This document shows positions 43,935-53,156 of a stretch of DNA of 64,000 nt, in pieces. A program made the position numbers and the translations under genes. Source of the DNA: Salirhabdus salicampi (GTDB taxonomy: Bacteria > Bacillota > Bacilli > Bacillales > Alkalibacillaceae); assembly GCF_024259515.1 (NCBI RefSeq), contig NZ_JANBWE010000001.1, forward strand, positions 620,001 to 684,000. The letters run 5' to 3'. Below the pieces are notes generated by a model, which saw only the letters and a program-made list of their open reading frames with translations, ran no database searches and was not told the origin of the DNA. The stretch's first letter is position 1; every line of letters starts with the position of its first letter.

Positions 43935-44963
43935 ATGGAAGAGAAAAAGACATTATTAAAAGTAGAAAATTTACGAACCTACTTTTATGTAGATGATAAA
44001 GAACTAAAAGTTGTAGATGGCGTTGATTTTGAATTAAAGCAAGGAGAAACATTAGGAATTGTAGGGGAGTCTGGTTGTGGTAAAAGTATGACCTCACTAT
44101 CCTTAATGCGACTCGTTCCGGAACCACCGGGTAAGGTCATGGCTGATAACATCTCTTTTAACGGTGAAAACCTACTGGACAAAACAGAGGAAGAAATGCG
44201 AAAAATTCGCGGAAATCAAATTTCCATGATATTCCAGGAGCCGATGACATCTCTTAATCCCGTATATTCTGTGGGAGAGCAAATTGCAGAAGCAATCCGT
44301 ATTCACCAACAACTACCACGAAAAGAAGCATGGGATCAAGCGGTGGACATGCTACGTCTTGTGGGGATACCTTCCCCAGAAAAACGGGCAAAACAAGAGC
44401 CCCATGAATTAAGTGGAGGAATGCGCCAACGTGTCATGATTGCGATGGCTCTATCATGTAATCCGTCTCTATTAATTGCAGACGAGCCGACGACAGCGTT
44501 GGATGTAACAATCCAAGCCCAAATATTAGACTTACTGAAAAAATTACAGCAAGATTTTAATTCGTCAGTAATTATGATTACGCACGATCTTGGTGTTGTA
44601 GCAGATACATGTGATAAAGTTCTCGTTATGTATGCCGGCAAGGTTGTGGAATATACGGATGTAGATTCATTGTTTGATGAACCACTTCACCCGTATACGA
44701 AGGGGCTTCTAAAATCAATTCCACGAATTGACGAAGATCAAGAAGAATTGTATGCAATAAAAGGGACAGTCCCAAGTCCGGATAATATGCCAGAAGGATG
44801 TCGTTTTGCACCAAGATGTCCACTAGCAAAAGATATCTGTCATACGAAATCACCTGAATTCGTGTCAGTTGGTGATCGTACTGTACGTTGTTTAGCGTAT
44901 ACAGAGGAATGGGAAAACGCAGGGGAGGTAGAAGAATATGTCAACACCAGCGCAGGAAACTAA
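43935..44963 (+). CDS. Peptide ABC ATP-binding protein, OppD type
   Basis: A 342-residue ATPase. Walker A GESGCGKS (44-51), LSGGMRQRVMIAMAL and LIADEPTTALDVTIQAQ are OppD-like. The C-terminal GCRFAPRCPLAKDIC plus VRCL cysteines form the oligopeptide-ATPase iron-sulfur/zinc-like tail. It overlaps oppF by 26 bases. Confidence 0.92.
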   Translation: MEEKKTLLKVENLRTYFYVDDKELKVVDGVDFELKQGETLGIVGESGCGKSMTSLSLMRLVPEPPGKVMADNISFNGENLLDKTEEEMRKIRGNQISMIFQEPMTSLNPVYSVGEQIAEAIRIHQQLPRKEAWDQAVDMLRLVGIPSPEKRAKQEPHELSGGMRQRVMIAMALSCNPSLLIADEPTTALDVTIQAQILDLLKKLQQDFNSSVIMITHDLGVVADTCDKVLVMYAGKVVEYTDVDSLFDEPLHPYTKGLLKSIPRIDEDQEELYAIKGTVPSPDNMPEGCRFAPRCPLAKDICHTKSPEFVSVGDRTVRCLAYTEEWENAGEVEEYVNTSAGN

Positions 44964-45927
44964 AACACCCCTATTGAAGGTAACGAACTTAAAGCAATAC
45001 TTCCCAATCAAAGGTGGCTTTTTTTCCAGAACAGTGAATCATGTAAAAGCTGTTGATGATATTTCCTTTGATGTATATCCAGGGGAGACGCTAAGTATTG
45101 TAGGAGAGTCTGGTTGTGGGAAGTCTACAACTGGGCGTGCTATACTTCGACTTGAAGATCCGACGGAAGGGAATGTTATGTTTGACGAGACAGATTTACT
45201 TAGTTTAAGTAATGGTCAAATGCGTCATGTCCGGAAGGATATTCAAGTTATATTCCAGGATCCGTTTGCATCCTTAAACCCACGTCAAACGGTTGGACGC
45301 ATATTAGAAGAAGCATTACAAATTCTTCATAATATGTCTGCGAAAGAGCGAAAAGAGCGAGTGAAAGAATTACTAGAGCAAGTAGGATTAAGACCTGAAT
45401 ATATTACTCGTTTTCCCCATGAATTTAGTGGTGGACAACGACAACGTATTGGGATTGCACGAGCATTAGCTGCAAATCCAAAACTCATTATTTGTGATGA
45501 GGCAGTTTCCGCCTTGGATGTATCTGTACAAGCCCAAATTTTGAATTTGTTGAAAAAGTTACAAAAAGAATATAATTTCACGTACCTGTTTATTTCCCAC
45601 GATTTAGGGGTTGTACGTCACATTTCCGACCGTGTGATGGTCATGTATTTAGGGAAAATTGTAGAAATTGGATCGAAGAAAGAAATATTTGAAAATCCGA
45701 AACATCCTTATACAAAAGCGTTGCTTTCTTCCATTCCAGAACCGAATCGGAAGAAAAAGAAGGAACGGATTATTTTACAAGGTGATGTTCCATCACCAAT
45801 TAACCCACCATCAGGTTGTCGTTTTCATACACGTTGTCCGATAGCTACGGAATACTGTAAAGAAAATGAACCTGTCTTAGAACAAAAGGATGGCTTGCAA
45901 AAGGTATCATGTTTTTATACAGATTAA
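44938..45927 (+). CDS. Peptide ABC ATP-binding protein, OppF type
   Basis: A 329-residue ATPase. Walker [10 protein letters not shown] (56-64), [35 protein letters not shown] and a C-terminal [15 protein letters not shown] are OppF-like. Its 5' end overlaps oppD. The histidine kinase gene begins 65 bases later with no terminator, so one transcript is likely. Confidence 0.92.
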   Translation: MSTPAQETKTPLLKVTNLKQYFPIKGGFFSRTVNHVKAVDDISFDVYPGETLSIVGESGCGKSTTGRAILRLEDPTEGNVMFDETDLLSLSNGQMRHVRKDIQVIFQDPFASLNPRQTVGRILEEALQILHNMSAKERKERVKELLEQVGLRPEYITRFPHEFSGGQRQRIGIARALAANPKLIICDEAVSALDVSVQAQILNLLKKLQKEYNFTYLFISHDLGVVRHISDRVMVMYLGKIVEIGSKKEIFENPKHPYTKALLSSIPEPNRKKKKERIILQGDVPSPINPPSGCRFHTRCPIATEYCKENEPVLEQKDGLQKVSCFYTD

Positions 45928-45992
45928 CGAGTAGTGAAATTTGTCGAAATTTGCTGTAGAATAAAATATAAAACTTATGAAGAGTGATAAGG

Positions 45993-46784
45993 ATGTTTTT
46001 AACACAGCAGATGTTTTCTGCCTTAATCATTATAGCTGTATTTGTACCGATAATTGGTTCTATCGTGTTGTTTATGAATATGGCATATGAGAGGGAATTC
46101 CGACTATTAACTGTAGAAAAGCAAAAAGCAGAGTTAGAAAAAGAATTTGAACATAGCCAATATATGCAATTAAATGCACAAATTCACCCTCATTTTTTAT
46201 TTAATACGATCAATTTAATATTAGGCTTAGCTCGGTTAGATAAGAAGAAACTGATGATTCAAACATTGGAAAGCTTATCGAACCTGCTGAAGTTTAAATA
46301 CCAAGTGAAAGAATATTTAATTCCATTTCAAAAGGAATTAAATTACACCGTTTATTATTTAACGATACAACAAAATCGGTTTGGTGAATTTTTAACAATT
46401 CAGAAAGATATTAAGGATGATGTACTTGATGCACTTGTCCCGCCATACATCCTTCAAACGGTGACCGAAAATGCGTTTAAACACGGTTTAGAGAAAAAAG
46501 TAGGTAAGAAAATATTAAGCATCCATTGTTATCGAGATGAGGACATTGTCATTATTGAAGTTAGTGATAATGGTACAGGGCTTGATTCTACTCCTCAACA
46601 AACCGATTCGGGTCACGGGTTAGAAAATATCCAAAAACGATTGGAATTGTTATTTAATCGTGAACAAGTAAATGTAAACTTGGAACCTTTAAAAGAGGGG
46701 ACTAGGGTAACCATCCAGTTTCCTTATCATACGGAAGAAACAAGTGAGGGTGTGAGTGTTTATGAGCATATTACTCGTAGATGA
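45993..46784 (+). CDS. Sensor histidine kinase (LytS/YesM-type, one membrane span)
   Basis: A 263-residue kinase. A single span (residues about 8-30) is followed by the PF06580-type phosphoacceptor helix NAQIHPHFLFNTINLI with His67. The HATPase motifs VTENAFKHGLE, VSDNGTGL and GHGLENIQKRLELLF follow. It has no extracellular sensor domain. ATG 45993 is preferred to a GTG three codons upstream. The 3' end overlaps the regulator gene. Confidence 0.85.
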   Translation: MFLTQQMFSALIIIAVFVPIIGSIVLFMNMAYEREFRLLTVEKQKAELEKEFEHSQYMQLNAQIHPHFLFNTINLILGLARLDKKKLMIQTLESLSNLLKFKYQVKEYLIPFQKELNYTVYYLTIQQNRFGEFLTIQKDIKDDVLDALVPPYILQTVTENAFKHGLEKKVGKKILSIHCYRDEDIVIIEVSDNGTGLDSTPQQTDSGHGLENIQKRLELLFNREQVNVNLEPLKEGTRVTIQFPYHTEETSEGVSVYEHITRR

Positions 46785-47463
46785 TGAGCCATTTGTATTG
46801 GAACAATTAAAGCATATGATCAGTAATACCTATCCACATTGGGATACCTATACAGGTATGGACGGAAGCCAAGCATTAGAGGTGATTAAACACGAGGAAA
46901 TCCATTTGGCGATCCTGGATATTGAATTGCCAGGGAAATCAGGTTTAGAGTTAGCGAAAATCATGAAAGATCAATCCCCTTATACAAACATAATTATGCT
47001 TTCAGCCCATCAGGATTTTGAATATGCACGGGAGGCAATTCAAGTAGGGGTAAGCGACTATATCACAAAGCCTGTAATTGAAAGTGAATTCCTGGAAATT
47101 TTACAAAAGTATGCAAAGGAAATGGACCATTCCAATTTAGTAACCAAGGCTGTTCAATATATTCAGGAGCATTATCACGAAAAATTAAACCTATCTGTTT
47201 TAGCACAAGAACTTTATGCTAATCCGTCTTATTTAAGTCGAAAATTTCGCAATGAGGTGGGGGTAACCTTTTCAGATTTTCTTTTGAATTACCGAATAGA
47301 AGTTGCTAAGCAGAGGTTAAAAGGAAAAGGTGACAACATCTCGACAATTGCGGAAGAATGTGGGTTTGGTAGTCTACATTATTTTAGTTCTGTATTTAAG
47401 AAAAAAACAGGGCTGACACCAAAAGCGTTTCGTCAAGAGGGAAAGTCAAATGAAGAACGTTAA
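46762..47463 (+). CDS. Response regulator with AraC-type DNA-binding domain
   Basis: A 233-residue regulator. Receiver: LLVDDEP with Asp pocket, LDIELPGKSG with the phosphoacceptor Asp, SAHQDF and ITKPV. C-terminal ~100 residues are an AraC HTH (LSVLAQELYANPSYLSRKFRNE; TIAEECGFGSLHYFSSVFKKKTGLTPKAF). It overlaps the kinase gene by 23 bases and the next membrane gene by 14. It likely controls the transporter or GGT genes. Confidence 0.88.
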   Translation: MSILLVDDEPFVLEQLKHMISNTYPHWDTYTGMDGSQALEVIKHEEIHLAILDIELPGKSGLELAKIMKDQSPYTNIIMLSAHQDFEYAREAIQVGVSDYITKPVIESEFLEILQKYAKEMDHSNLVTKAVQYIQEHYHEKLNLSVLAQELYANPSYLSRKFRNEVGVTFSDFLLNYRIEVAKQRLKGKGDNISTIAEECGFGSLHYFSSVFKKKTGLTPKAFRQEGKSNEER

Positions 47464-48682
47464 TCCGCTATTTCCTACGATGGGAAGCCAACCATCTATT
47501 TTAATGTTGTCAAGATGGTTGTCCCCATTCATCTTATTTATACCAATTGCGATTTCGCTTCGCCATGGGTTCCTTCATAATTTTGTCTATAGTATAGCGT
47601 TATTTTTAGCTGTTTTTTTTATAACAGTAGTATTTCGGAATCGTTTTGGAAAAATGGAACCTACTTTAGGGGAAAAACTATTTCAACATTTTACAACGGA
47701 TGGATATGATCTTACCGTTGCTCTGTTACGATTATTATCGTTTTTCCAACTTTATTTATTAGCCTTAGGTGGGGCATATATATTACATGCGTTGTTTTTG
47801 ATATCGATGCAGGTTAGTATGTTTATTTTTTTACTATTGGCTATATTTATGGTTCAGTTTAAACCAGGTGCACCGCACCGCCATCATGTAAAGGTTGGTC
47901 TATTTTTACTAACGATTACTGGATTGCTTGTTTATATATTTATGACGAAGAGTTTAGAACAAGTTTATAATGGAGTTCGGCTTTACCATCCGTATTTATT
48001 ATATGTAGACGGAAAAAGCGTTGGAATGTTCTTTATCGTGTCGTTTCTTATTCTTTGTGGGAAGCTTATCATTGACCCAATTACATGGCAGGCGTTAGTG
48101 AAGTTACGAAGTAGACAATCGTACCGATCGCCTTATATGGTAGCATTCGTTTGGTCATCTATTGGTATAGCTTTTGCAGCTATCACATATGCGATGGTTT
48201 ATATAGGCTTTTTCCATGGGATTGTTACGGTCTTCGAAAACTTGTTTTCCTTTTTAAATCAAGAATTTATATATATGACTTTAGCTATTTTATTTATATA
48301 TATATTGTTAGATACATTTGAAATGGAGACGAGAATTTTTAATCGTTACCGGGAGAATGATCAAAATCGATTTCCGTACGGGCTGTTTTTGCTCGTTCCA
48401 TTTATGTATGGTACAAGCTGGCTTCACGACTTTTTAACTTTATTTTTCTTGTTTGGTATTGTATACGCTGCTTTTTTACCAGCCTTTATAAAACTACTCT
48501 GGACGAAGAGCACATTAAGCATACATTTTCCGTTAACAATTATATTTAGTTCAGGGATAGGGTATTTATCTTTACTCCGACTACAATTTGAAATTGGTGT
48601 GCTAATTGCCTTCGGTTTATCCGTATACTTATCATTAGTGAAGTTTGAACCTACAGAAAAAGAAAGCATAAGCAACACATAA
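47450..48682 (+). CDS. Unknown polytopic membrane protein
   Basis: A 410-residue protein with about ten to twelve spans. No known motif is recognised. Polar stretches such as FKPGAPHRHHVKVG and IIDPITWQALVKLRSRQSYR lie in loops. The latter recalls sodium:solute symporter-type loops, but I do not assign the family. The gene is 14 bases inside the regulator's end and 21 bases before the gamma-glutamyltransferase gene, so it is part of this operon and may be its second transporter or sensor partner. Confidence 0.65.
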   Translation: MKNVNPLFPTMGSQPSILMLSRWLSPFILFIPIAISLRHGFLHNFVYSIALFLAVFFITVVFRNRFGKMEPTLGEKLFQHFTTDGYDLTVALLRLLSFFQLYLLALGGAYILHALFLISMQVSMFIFLLLAIFMVQFKPGAPHRHHVKVGLFLLTITGLLVYIFMTKSLEQVYNGVRLYHPYLLYVDGKSVGMFFIVSFLILCGKLIIDPITWQALVKLRSRQSYRSPYMVAFVWSSIGIAFAAITYAMVYIGFFHGIVTVFENLFSFLNQEFIYMTLAILFIYILLDTFEMETRIFNRYRENDQNRFPYGLFLLVPFMYGTSWLHDFLTLFFLFGIVYAAFLPAFIKLLWTKSTLSIHFPLTIIFSSGIGYLSLLRLQFEIGVLIAFGLSVYLSLVKFEPTEKESISNT

Positions 48683-48703
48683 AAAAGAGGGAGGATGAAT
48701 AGT

Positions 48704-50314
48704 ATGAATTTTGATTCTTTATTTAATCCGTATCCATCACAAAGGATGGTTACATATGGCACAAAAGGAATGGTTGCTACTTCACAGCCGTTAGCGGCTC
48801 AAGCAGGCCTTGATATTTTAAAGAAAGGCGGAAACGCTGTAGATGCCGCTATTGCAACCGCAGCGACGTTAACAGTAGTGGAACCAACATCGAACGGCAT
48901 AGGCGGTGATGCGTTCGCGATTGTATGGATGAAGGACAAATTATATGGGTTAAACGCGAGTGGCTTTTCACCGAAGAACATTTCCATAGAAGCGTTAAAG
49001 GAACGTGGCATAGAAGAGATGCCAAAGCATGGGTTAATACCAGTGACAGTACCAGGTGCGCCATCAGCTTGGGCTGCATTATCTAAACGATTCGGAAACT
49101 TATCTTTAAAAGAAGCACTACAACCAGCCGTTGATATAGCACGTGAAGGATACGCTATCTCACCAATTTTAGGTTACTATTGGAAACGCGGATACGAAAA
49201 ATTTAAAGAGACGTTAACAGATGAAGAGTTTGCAGGATGGTTCGAAACATTCGCAAAAGACAATCGTGCACCGGAAATTGGTGAAGTTTGGTCTTCAGAA
49301 GACCATGCGAAAACGTTAGAAGAGATTGGCGAATCAGAAGGAGAATCTTTCTACCGAGGTGCTTTAGCTGACAAGATTGCATCATTCTCAGAAAAATATA
49401 ACGGTTTCCTTACAAAAGACGATTTAGCATCATTTGAACCAGAATGGGTAGATCCAATCTCTGTTTCATATCGTGGGTACGACGTCTGGGAAATCCCGCC
49501 TAACGGCCAAGGGTTAATTGCACTTATGGCATTAAACATAGCGAAAGAGTTTGACTATAGCGAAAGAGATACACCAGAAACGTTCCATAAACAAATTGAA
49601 GCTATGAAGCTTGCGTTTGTCGATGGCCAAAAGCATATTACACAACGTGATCAAATGGAGTTTACGACAGACGAATTGTTAAGTGAGGAATATGGTGCTC
49701 TTCGTCGATCGTTAATCGGTGAGAAGGCACTACAGCCAGAACCTGGAGAGCCACCAAAAGGTGGAACTGTTTATTTAGCAACTGCTGACGGTGAAGGGAA
49801 CATGGTTTCCTTTATCCAAAGTAACTATATGGGCTTTGGGTCTGGAGTAGTTGTCCCAGGCACTGGAATAGCCTTACAAAACCGTGGTCATAACTTCTCG
49901 ATGGATCCGGAACATGTAAATGCTCTAGCTGGTGGAAAGCGTACGTACCATACAATTATCCCAGGATTCTTAACAAAAGATGGTCGTCCAGTTGGACCAT
50001 TTGGTGTTATGGGAGGTTTCATGCAACCACAAGGTCATATGCAAGTTGTCATGAACATGATTGACTTTGACTTGAACCCACAAGCTGCCCTTGATGCACC
50101 GCGTTGGCAATGGGAGAAAGACAAAAAGGTATTAGTAGAGCCAAACTTCCCGAACCATATTGCACAAGCATTGGCGCGCAAAGGCCATGACATTCATGTA
50201 GCAACGGAAGGTGGACCATTTGGCCGTGGCCAAATTATCGTCAGAGATCCGAAGACTGGCACTCTTGCTGGAGGTACAGAATCTCGTACTGATGGAGCGA
50301 TTGCCGTTTGGTAA
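48704..50314 (+). CDS. Cytoplasmic gamma-glutamyltransferase (YwrD-type)
   Basis: A 536-residue GGT-family protein without a signal peptide, so cytoplasmic. KKGGNAVDAAIATAATLTVVEP (residues ~40-60) and GGDAFA are family motifs. The autoprocessing site is KGGTVYLATADGEGN with Thr355 as the likely new N-terminal nucleophile. The canonical GGT reads TTH here; this variant is YwrD-like. It would hydrolyse imported glutathione or gamma-glutamyl peptides. ATG 48704 is nine bases after GGAGG; an ATG three codons earlier is too close. Confidence 0.85.
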   Translation: MNFDSLFNPYPSQRMVTYGTKGMVATSQPLAAQAGLDILKKGGNAVDAAIATAATLTVVEPTSNGIGGDAFAIVWMKDKLYGLNASGFSPKNISIEALKERGIEEMPKHGLIPVTVPGAPSAWAALSKRFGNLSLKEALQPAVDIAREGYAISPILGYYWKRGYEKFKETLTDEEFAGWFETFAKDNRAPEIGEVWSSEDHAKTLEEIGESEGESFYRGALADKIASFSEKYNGFLTKDDLASFEPEWVDPISVSYRGYDVWEIPPNGQGLIALMALNIAKEFDYSERDTPETFHKQIEAMKLAFVDGQKHITQRDQMEFTTDELLSEEYGALRRSLIGEKALQPEPGEPPKGGTVYLATADGEGNMVSFIQSNYMGFGSGVVVPGTGIALQNRGHNFSMDPEHVNALAGGKRTYHTIIPGFLTKDGRPVGPFGVMGGFMQPQGHMQVVMNMIDFDLNPQAALDAPRWQWEKDKKVLVEPNFPNHIAQALARKGHDIHVATEGGPFGRGQIIVRDPKTGTLAGGTESRTDGAIAVW

Positions 50315-50320
50315 TATCAT

Positions 50321-50346
50321 AACACCTAAGGGTTCCTTAGGTGTTA
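50321..50346 (+). promoter_or_regulatory. Intercistronic hairpin after the GGT gene
   Basis: AACACCTAAGG (50321-50331) pairs with CCTTAGGTGTT (50335-50345). The poor T-run suggests partial termination or mRNA stabilisation rather than a full stop. Confidence 0.5.
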
Positions 50347-50380
50347 TATCAAAATTTCAACTTAGAGGATTGATATAAAT

Positions 50381-50956
50381 ATGAAGCAACGAAACCTGTT
50401 CCTCGCATTTTTTCGTGTAGGAATGTTGGGATATGGTGGAGGACCCTCTTCCATTCCTCTCGTCCATAAAGAAGTGGTAGAAAAATATAAATGGATGAAC
50501 GATGATGAATTTGCCGATGTATTAGCACTGGGGAATTCGTTACCGGGACCAATCGCCACAAAAATGGCGGGCTATATCGGGTACCGGGTAGCAGGTATCT
50601 TCGGTATGATTAATGCTGTGCTTGCAACGATTGTTCCTACAATAGCAATCATGATTTTATTATTAACATCATTAACGTTTGTAAAAGACGAACCATGGGT
50701 AGCAGGTATGACAAAAGCAGTTGTACCCGTTGTTGGGGTTATGTTAGCAGTTCTGACACTTGATTTTACGAAAAAAGCGGAAAAAAATCTCGGCTGGTTA
50801 AAAACGATTGCCTTTATTGTGTTATCCTTTCTTCTTATACAGTGGCTCAATATTCATCCAGGGATTGTCATTGGTGCATTATTGTTGTATGCCCTATTAG
50901 CACCAATTCAAGAAGTTAAGGAACAGAAGAAGCACGAGAAAGGACAGTCGGTATAA
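50381..50956 (+). CDS. Chromate-transporter-family protein, half 1
   Basis: A 191-residue CHR-domain protein with about five to six spans. FRVGMLGYGGGPSSIPLVHKEVVEKY and NSLPGPIATKMAGYIGY are the CHR family hallmarks. It forms a two-gene split transporter with the next gene. In Bacillus subtilis a similar pair (ywrA/ywrB) lies next to the ywrD GGT, matching this neighbourhood. Substrate: chromate or another oxyanion; unknown here. Confidence 0.88.
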   Translation: MKQRNLFLAFFRVGMLGYGGGPSSIPLVHKEVVEKYKWMNDDEFADVLALGNSLPGPIATKMAGYIGYRVAGIFGMINAVLATIVPTIAIMILLLTSLTFVKDEPWVAGMTKAVVPVVGVMLAVLTLDFTKKAEKNLGWLKTIAFIVLSFLLIQWLNIHPGIVIGALLLYALLAPIQEVKEQKKHEKGQSV

Positions 50957-51489
50957 TGGAAAAATTATGGGAGATTTTTTTAGCGTTTTTTATACCTGGA
51001 ATTGTAGGCTATGGGGGAGGACCAGCCTCCATCCCACTAGTCAAGAATGAAGTTATAACAAGGTATGAATGGCTAACAGTAACTGAATTTAGTGAAATGT
51101 TAGCTCTTGCCAATTCACTTCCCGGACCAATTGCGACCAAAATGGCAGGTTATATAGGTTATTTGGAAGGTGGAGTTCTCGGTTCAATCGTTGGAGTTTT
51201 TGCTACTGTAGCTCCTTCATTGATCCTGATGGTTGTGCTATTAAGTGTGTTATATAAATTTAAAGATTCACCGAAAGTAAAGAAGATGACCGCCTTAATC
51301 CGACCTACTATTGCTATTTTATTAGGATTAATGGCATACGAATTTTTTCAACAGTCATATGAAGGCGCAGGATTGTGGCAAACAATATTTTTAGTTGTTG
51401 TAAGTTATGTGCTTATGCAAAAAGTAAAAGTTCACCCAGCCTTCGTTATCCTTGGCTCGCTAGTTTACGGAGCCGTGTTCCTTGCATAA
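50956..51489 (+). CDS. Chromate-transporter-family protein, half 2
   Basis: A 177-residue CHR half with the same hallmarks (IPGIVGYGGGPASIPLVKNEVI; NSLPGPIATKMAGYIGY). The start codon shares its base with the preceding stop (TAATG overlap). The two halves are homologous to each other and probably form a heterodimer. Role not indicated beyond the conserved neighbourhood with a YwrD-type GGT. Confidence 0.88.
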   Translation: MEKLWEIFLAFFIPGIVGYGGGPASIPLVKNEVITRYEWLTVTEFSEMLALANSLPGPIATKMAGYIGYLEGGVLGSIVGVFATVAPSLILMVVLLSVLYKFKDSPKVKKMTALIRPTIAILLGLMAYEFFQQSYEGAGLWQTIFLVVVSYVLMQKVKVHPAFVILGSLVYGAVFLA

Positions 51490-51575
51490 TAGAAGGAACA
51501 AAAATGAGCGCCAAAGTTCACACTTTGACGTTCTTGACAATCGTAACCTTCCCATAAGGTTAATATAAACATGAT

Positions 51576-51609
51576 AAAAAGAGTGAGCGAGACCACGCTC
51601 ACTCTTTTT
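51576..51609. terminator. Bidirectional terminator
   Basis: AAAAAGAGTGAGCG (51576-51589) pairs with CGCTCACTCTTTTT (51596-51609), between the CHR genes and the convergent PTS operon. Confidence 0.9.
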
Positions 51610-51613
51610 ATGT

Positions 51614-52882
51614 TTACATAAATAGCTTGGCGAAACCACCTAATAAAATTCCAATAATACCGAAGTCGGAATCCCCAAAGGTTGTGTTTTCAAATCCTAG
51701 TGACCCGAGTACTGGCAATAATAGAGCTGGAAGGAAGCTTATGAGGATCCCGTTTGTGAAGGCACCGAACATTGCTCCTTTTCTCCCGCCTGTAGCGTTA
51801 CCAAATACACCAGCTGCTGCTCCCGTGAAGAAATGAGGAACTAAGCCAGGCACAATTACTTTAAGGCCGAATATTGGAAGAAGGAACATACAAATAATAC
51901 CTGCGAAAAAACTGAATAGAAAGCCAATTACTACAGCGTTAGGTGCAAAAGGAAACACAACCGGACAATCGAGGGCAGGTTTTGCATTCGGGACTACCTT
52001 GTCGGCAATTCCTTGAAAGGCAGGAACAATTTCCGCTAAGATCATCCGTACACCAGCTAACACAATGTAAACACCGGCAGCAAATACAATAGCTTCGGTT
52101 AAACCGAATATCAGAAAGTTAGTACCCCCACTGAGTTCAGATTCAACGTAGGATGGACCAGCAGCAAAGGAAACAATGAAAAACATAATGGCCATTGTTA
52201 AAGAGACGGCAACAGACGTATCTCTTAGGAAGCCTAAACTTTTTGGTACTCGAATCTCTTCTGTCGTTTTTCCTTTATCGCCAACAAGTTGACCAACAAC
52301 CCCTGCTGTAAAATAGCCAATTGATCCAAAATGACCTAATGCTATATCATTCGATCCCGTTATTTTTCGCATATAAGGCTGAAGGAGTGCCGGCATTAAC
52401 ACCATAAGTAAACCTAGAATAGTAGAACCAATTATAATAAGAATAGGTCCCGTTACTCCTGCTGTCACTAACACTGCAGAGATGAGACAAGCCATAAACA
52501 TTGTGTGATGTCCAGTTAAGAAAATATATTTAAATGGTGTAACTCTAGCAAATACGATATTTGCTACCATACCAAATAGCATAATTAGTGCTGTTTCGGT
52601 GCCGAAAGTTTGTTGTGCGAGAGCAACAATCGCTTCGTTGTTTGGAATGACTCCGTCAACATTGAAGCCTTCTTTAAACATTGCTCCGAAGTGGTCTAAG
52701 GAACCGATAAGCACACCTGCCCCAGCCCCCAATAGAATAAAACCCATAACAGTTTTTAATGTGCCTGAAATGGTCTCAGCCACGGGCTTTTTCTGTAATA
52801 ATAGTCCAATAAAAGCAAATAAACCGACTAATATTGCTGGTGATCCTAATATGTCTTTCATAATAAGATTTATCATATCCAT
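51614..52882 (-). CDS. PTS IIC component, ascorbate (UlaA/SgaT) type
   Basis: A 422-residue integral membrane protein with about ten to eleven spans. The glycine-rich FILLGAGAGVLIGSLDHFG and GATGGRKGAMFGAF-like (NATGGRKGAMFGAFTNG) segments match UlaA-family IIC proteins. It lies three bases after the IIB gene in the order IIA, IIB, IIC. No catabolic gene for ascorbate or other sugar follows in the operon. Confidence 0.85.
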   Translation of the reverse strand: MDMINLIMKDILGSPAILVGLFAFIGLLLQKKPVAETISGTLKTVMGFILLGAGAGVLIGSLDHFGAMFKEGFNVDGVIPNNEAIVALAQQTFGTETALIMLFGMVANIVFARVTPFKYIFLTGHHTMFMACLISAVLVTAGVTGPILIIIGSTILGLLMVLMPALLQPYMRKITGSNDIALGHFGSIGYFTAGVVGQLVGDKGKTTEEIRVPKSLGFLRDTSVAVSLTMAIMFFIVSFAAGPSYVESELSGGTNFLIFGLTEAIVFAAGVYIVLAGVRMILAEIVPAFQGIADKVVPNAKPALDCPVVFPFAPNAVVIGFLFSFFAGIICMFLLPIFGLKVIVPGLVPHFFTGAAAGVFGNATGGRKGAMFGAFTNGILISFLPALLLPVLGSLGFENTTFGDSDFGIIGILLGGFAKLFM

Positions 52883-52885
52883 GAA

Positions 52886-53155
52886 TTACACCTCCAAATG
52901 TTGTTGTAAAACCTTTTTAATCTCGGCAACATTGAACAGGTTGACCAATCGAATGATTCTTCGTGTACCGTCTTCAAGTAAATCGACGATTTCTGGTGTC
53001 CCAATATAGTAATCCGCTGCTTCTGATTTCGCCGTCGTAAGGTCCGTATGAGAGACGGTTGCCTCAATCCCAAGTTCTGCGAGTGCTTTTTTTACATTCA
53101 TTTCCGCAATAAAGCTACTTCCTAATCCGTTGCCACAAACAACTAAAATTTTCAT
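52886..53155 (-). CDS. PTS IIB component, ascorbate/lactose type
   Basis: An 89-residue IIB domain. ILVVCGNGLGSSF has the phosphocysteine Cys7. The rest is a small alpha/beta fold. It sits between IIA and IIC genes. Confidence 0.9.
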   Translation of the reverse strand: MKILVVCGNGLGSSFIAEMNVKKALAELGIEATVSHTDLTTAKSEAADYYIGTPEIVDLLEDGTRRIIRLVNLFNVAEIKKVLQQHLEV

Positions 53156-53156
53156 G

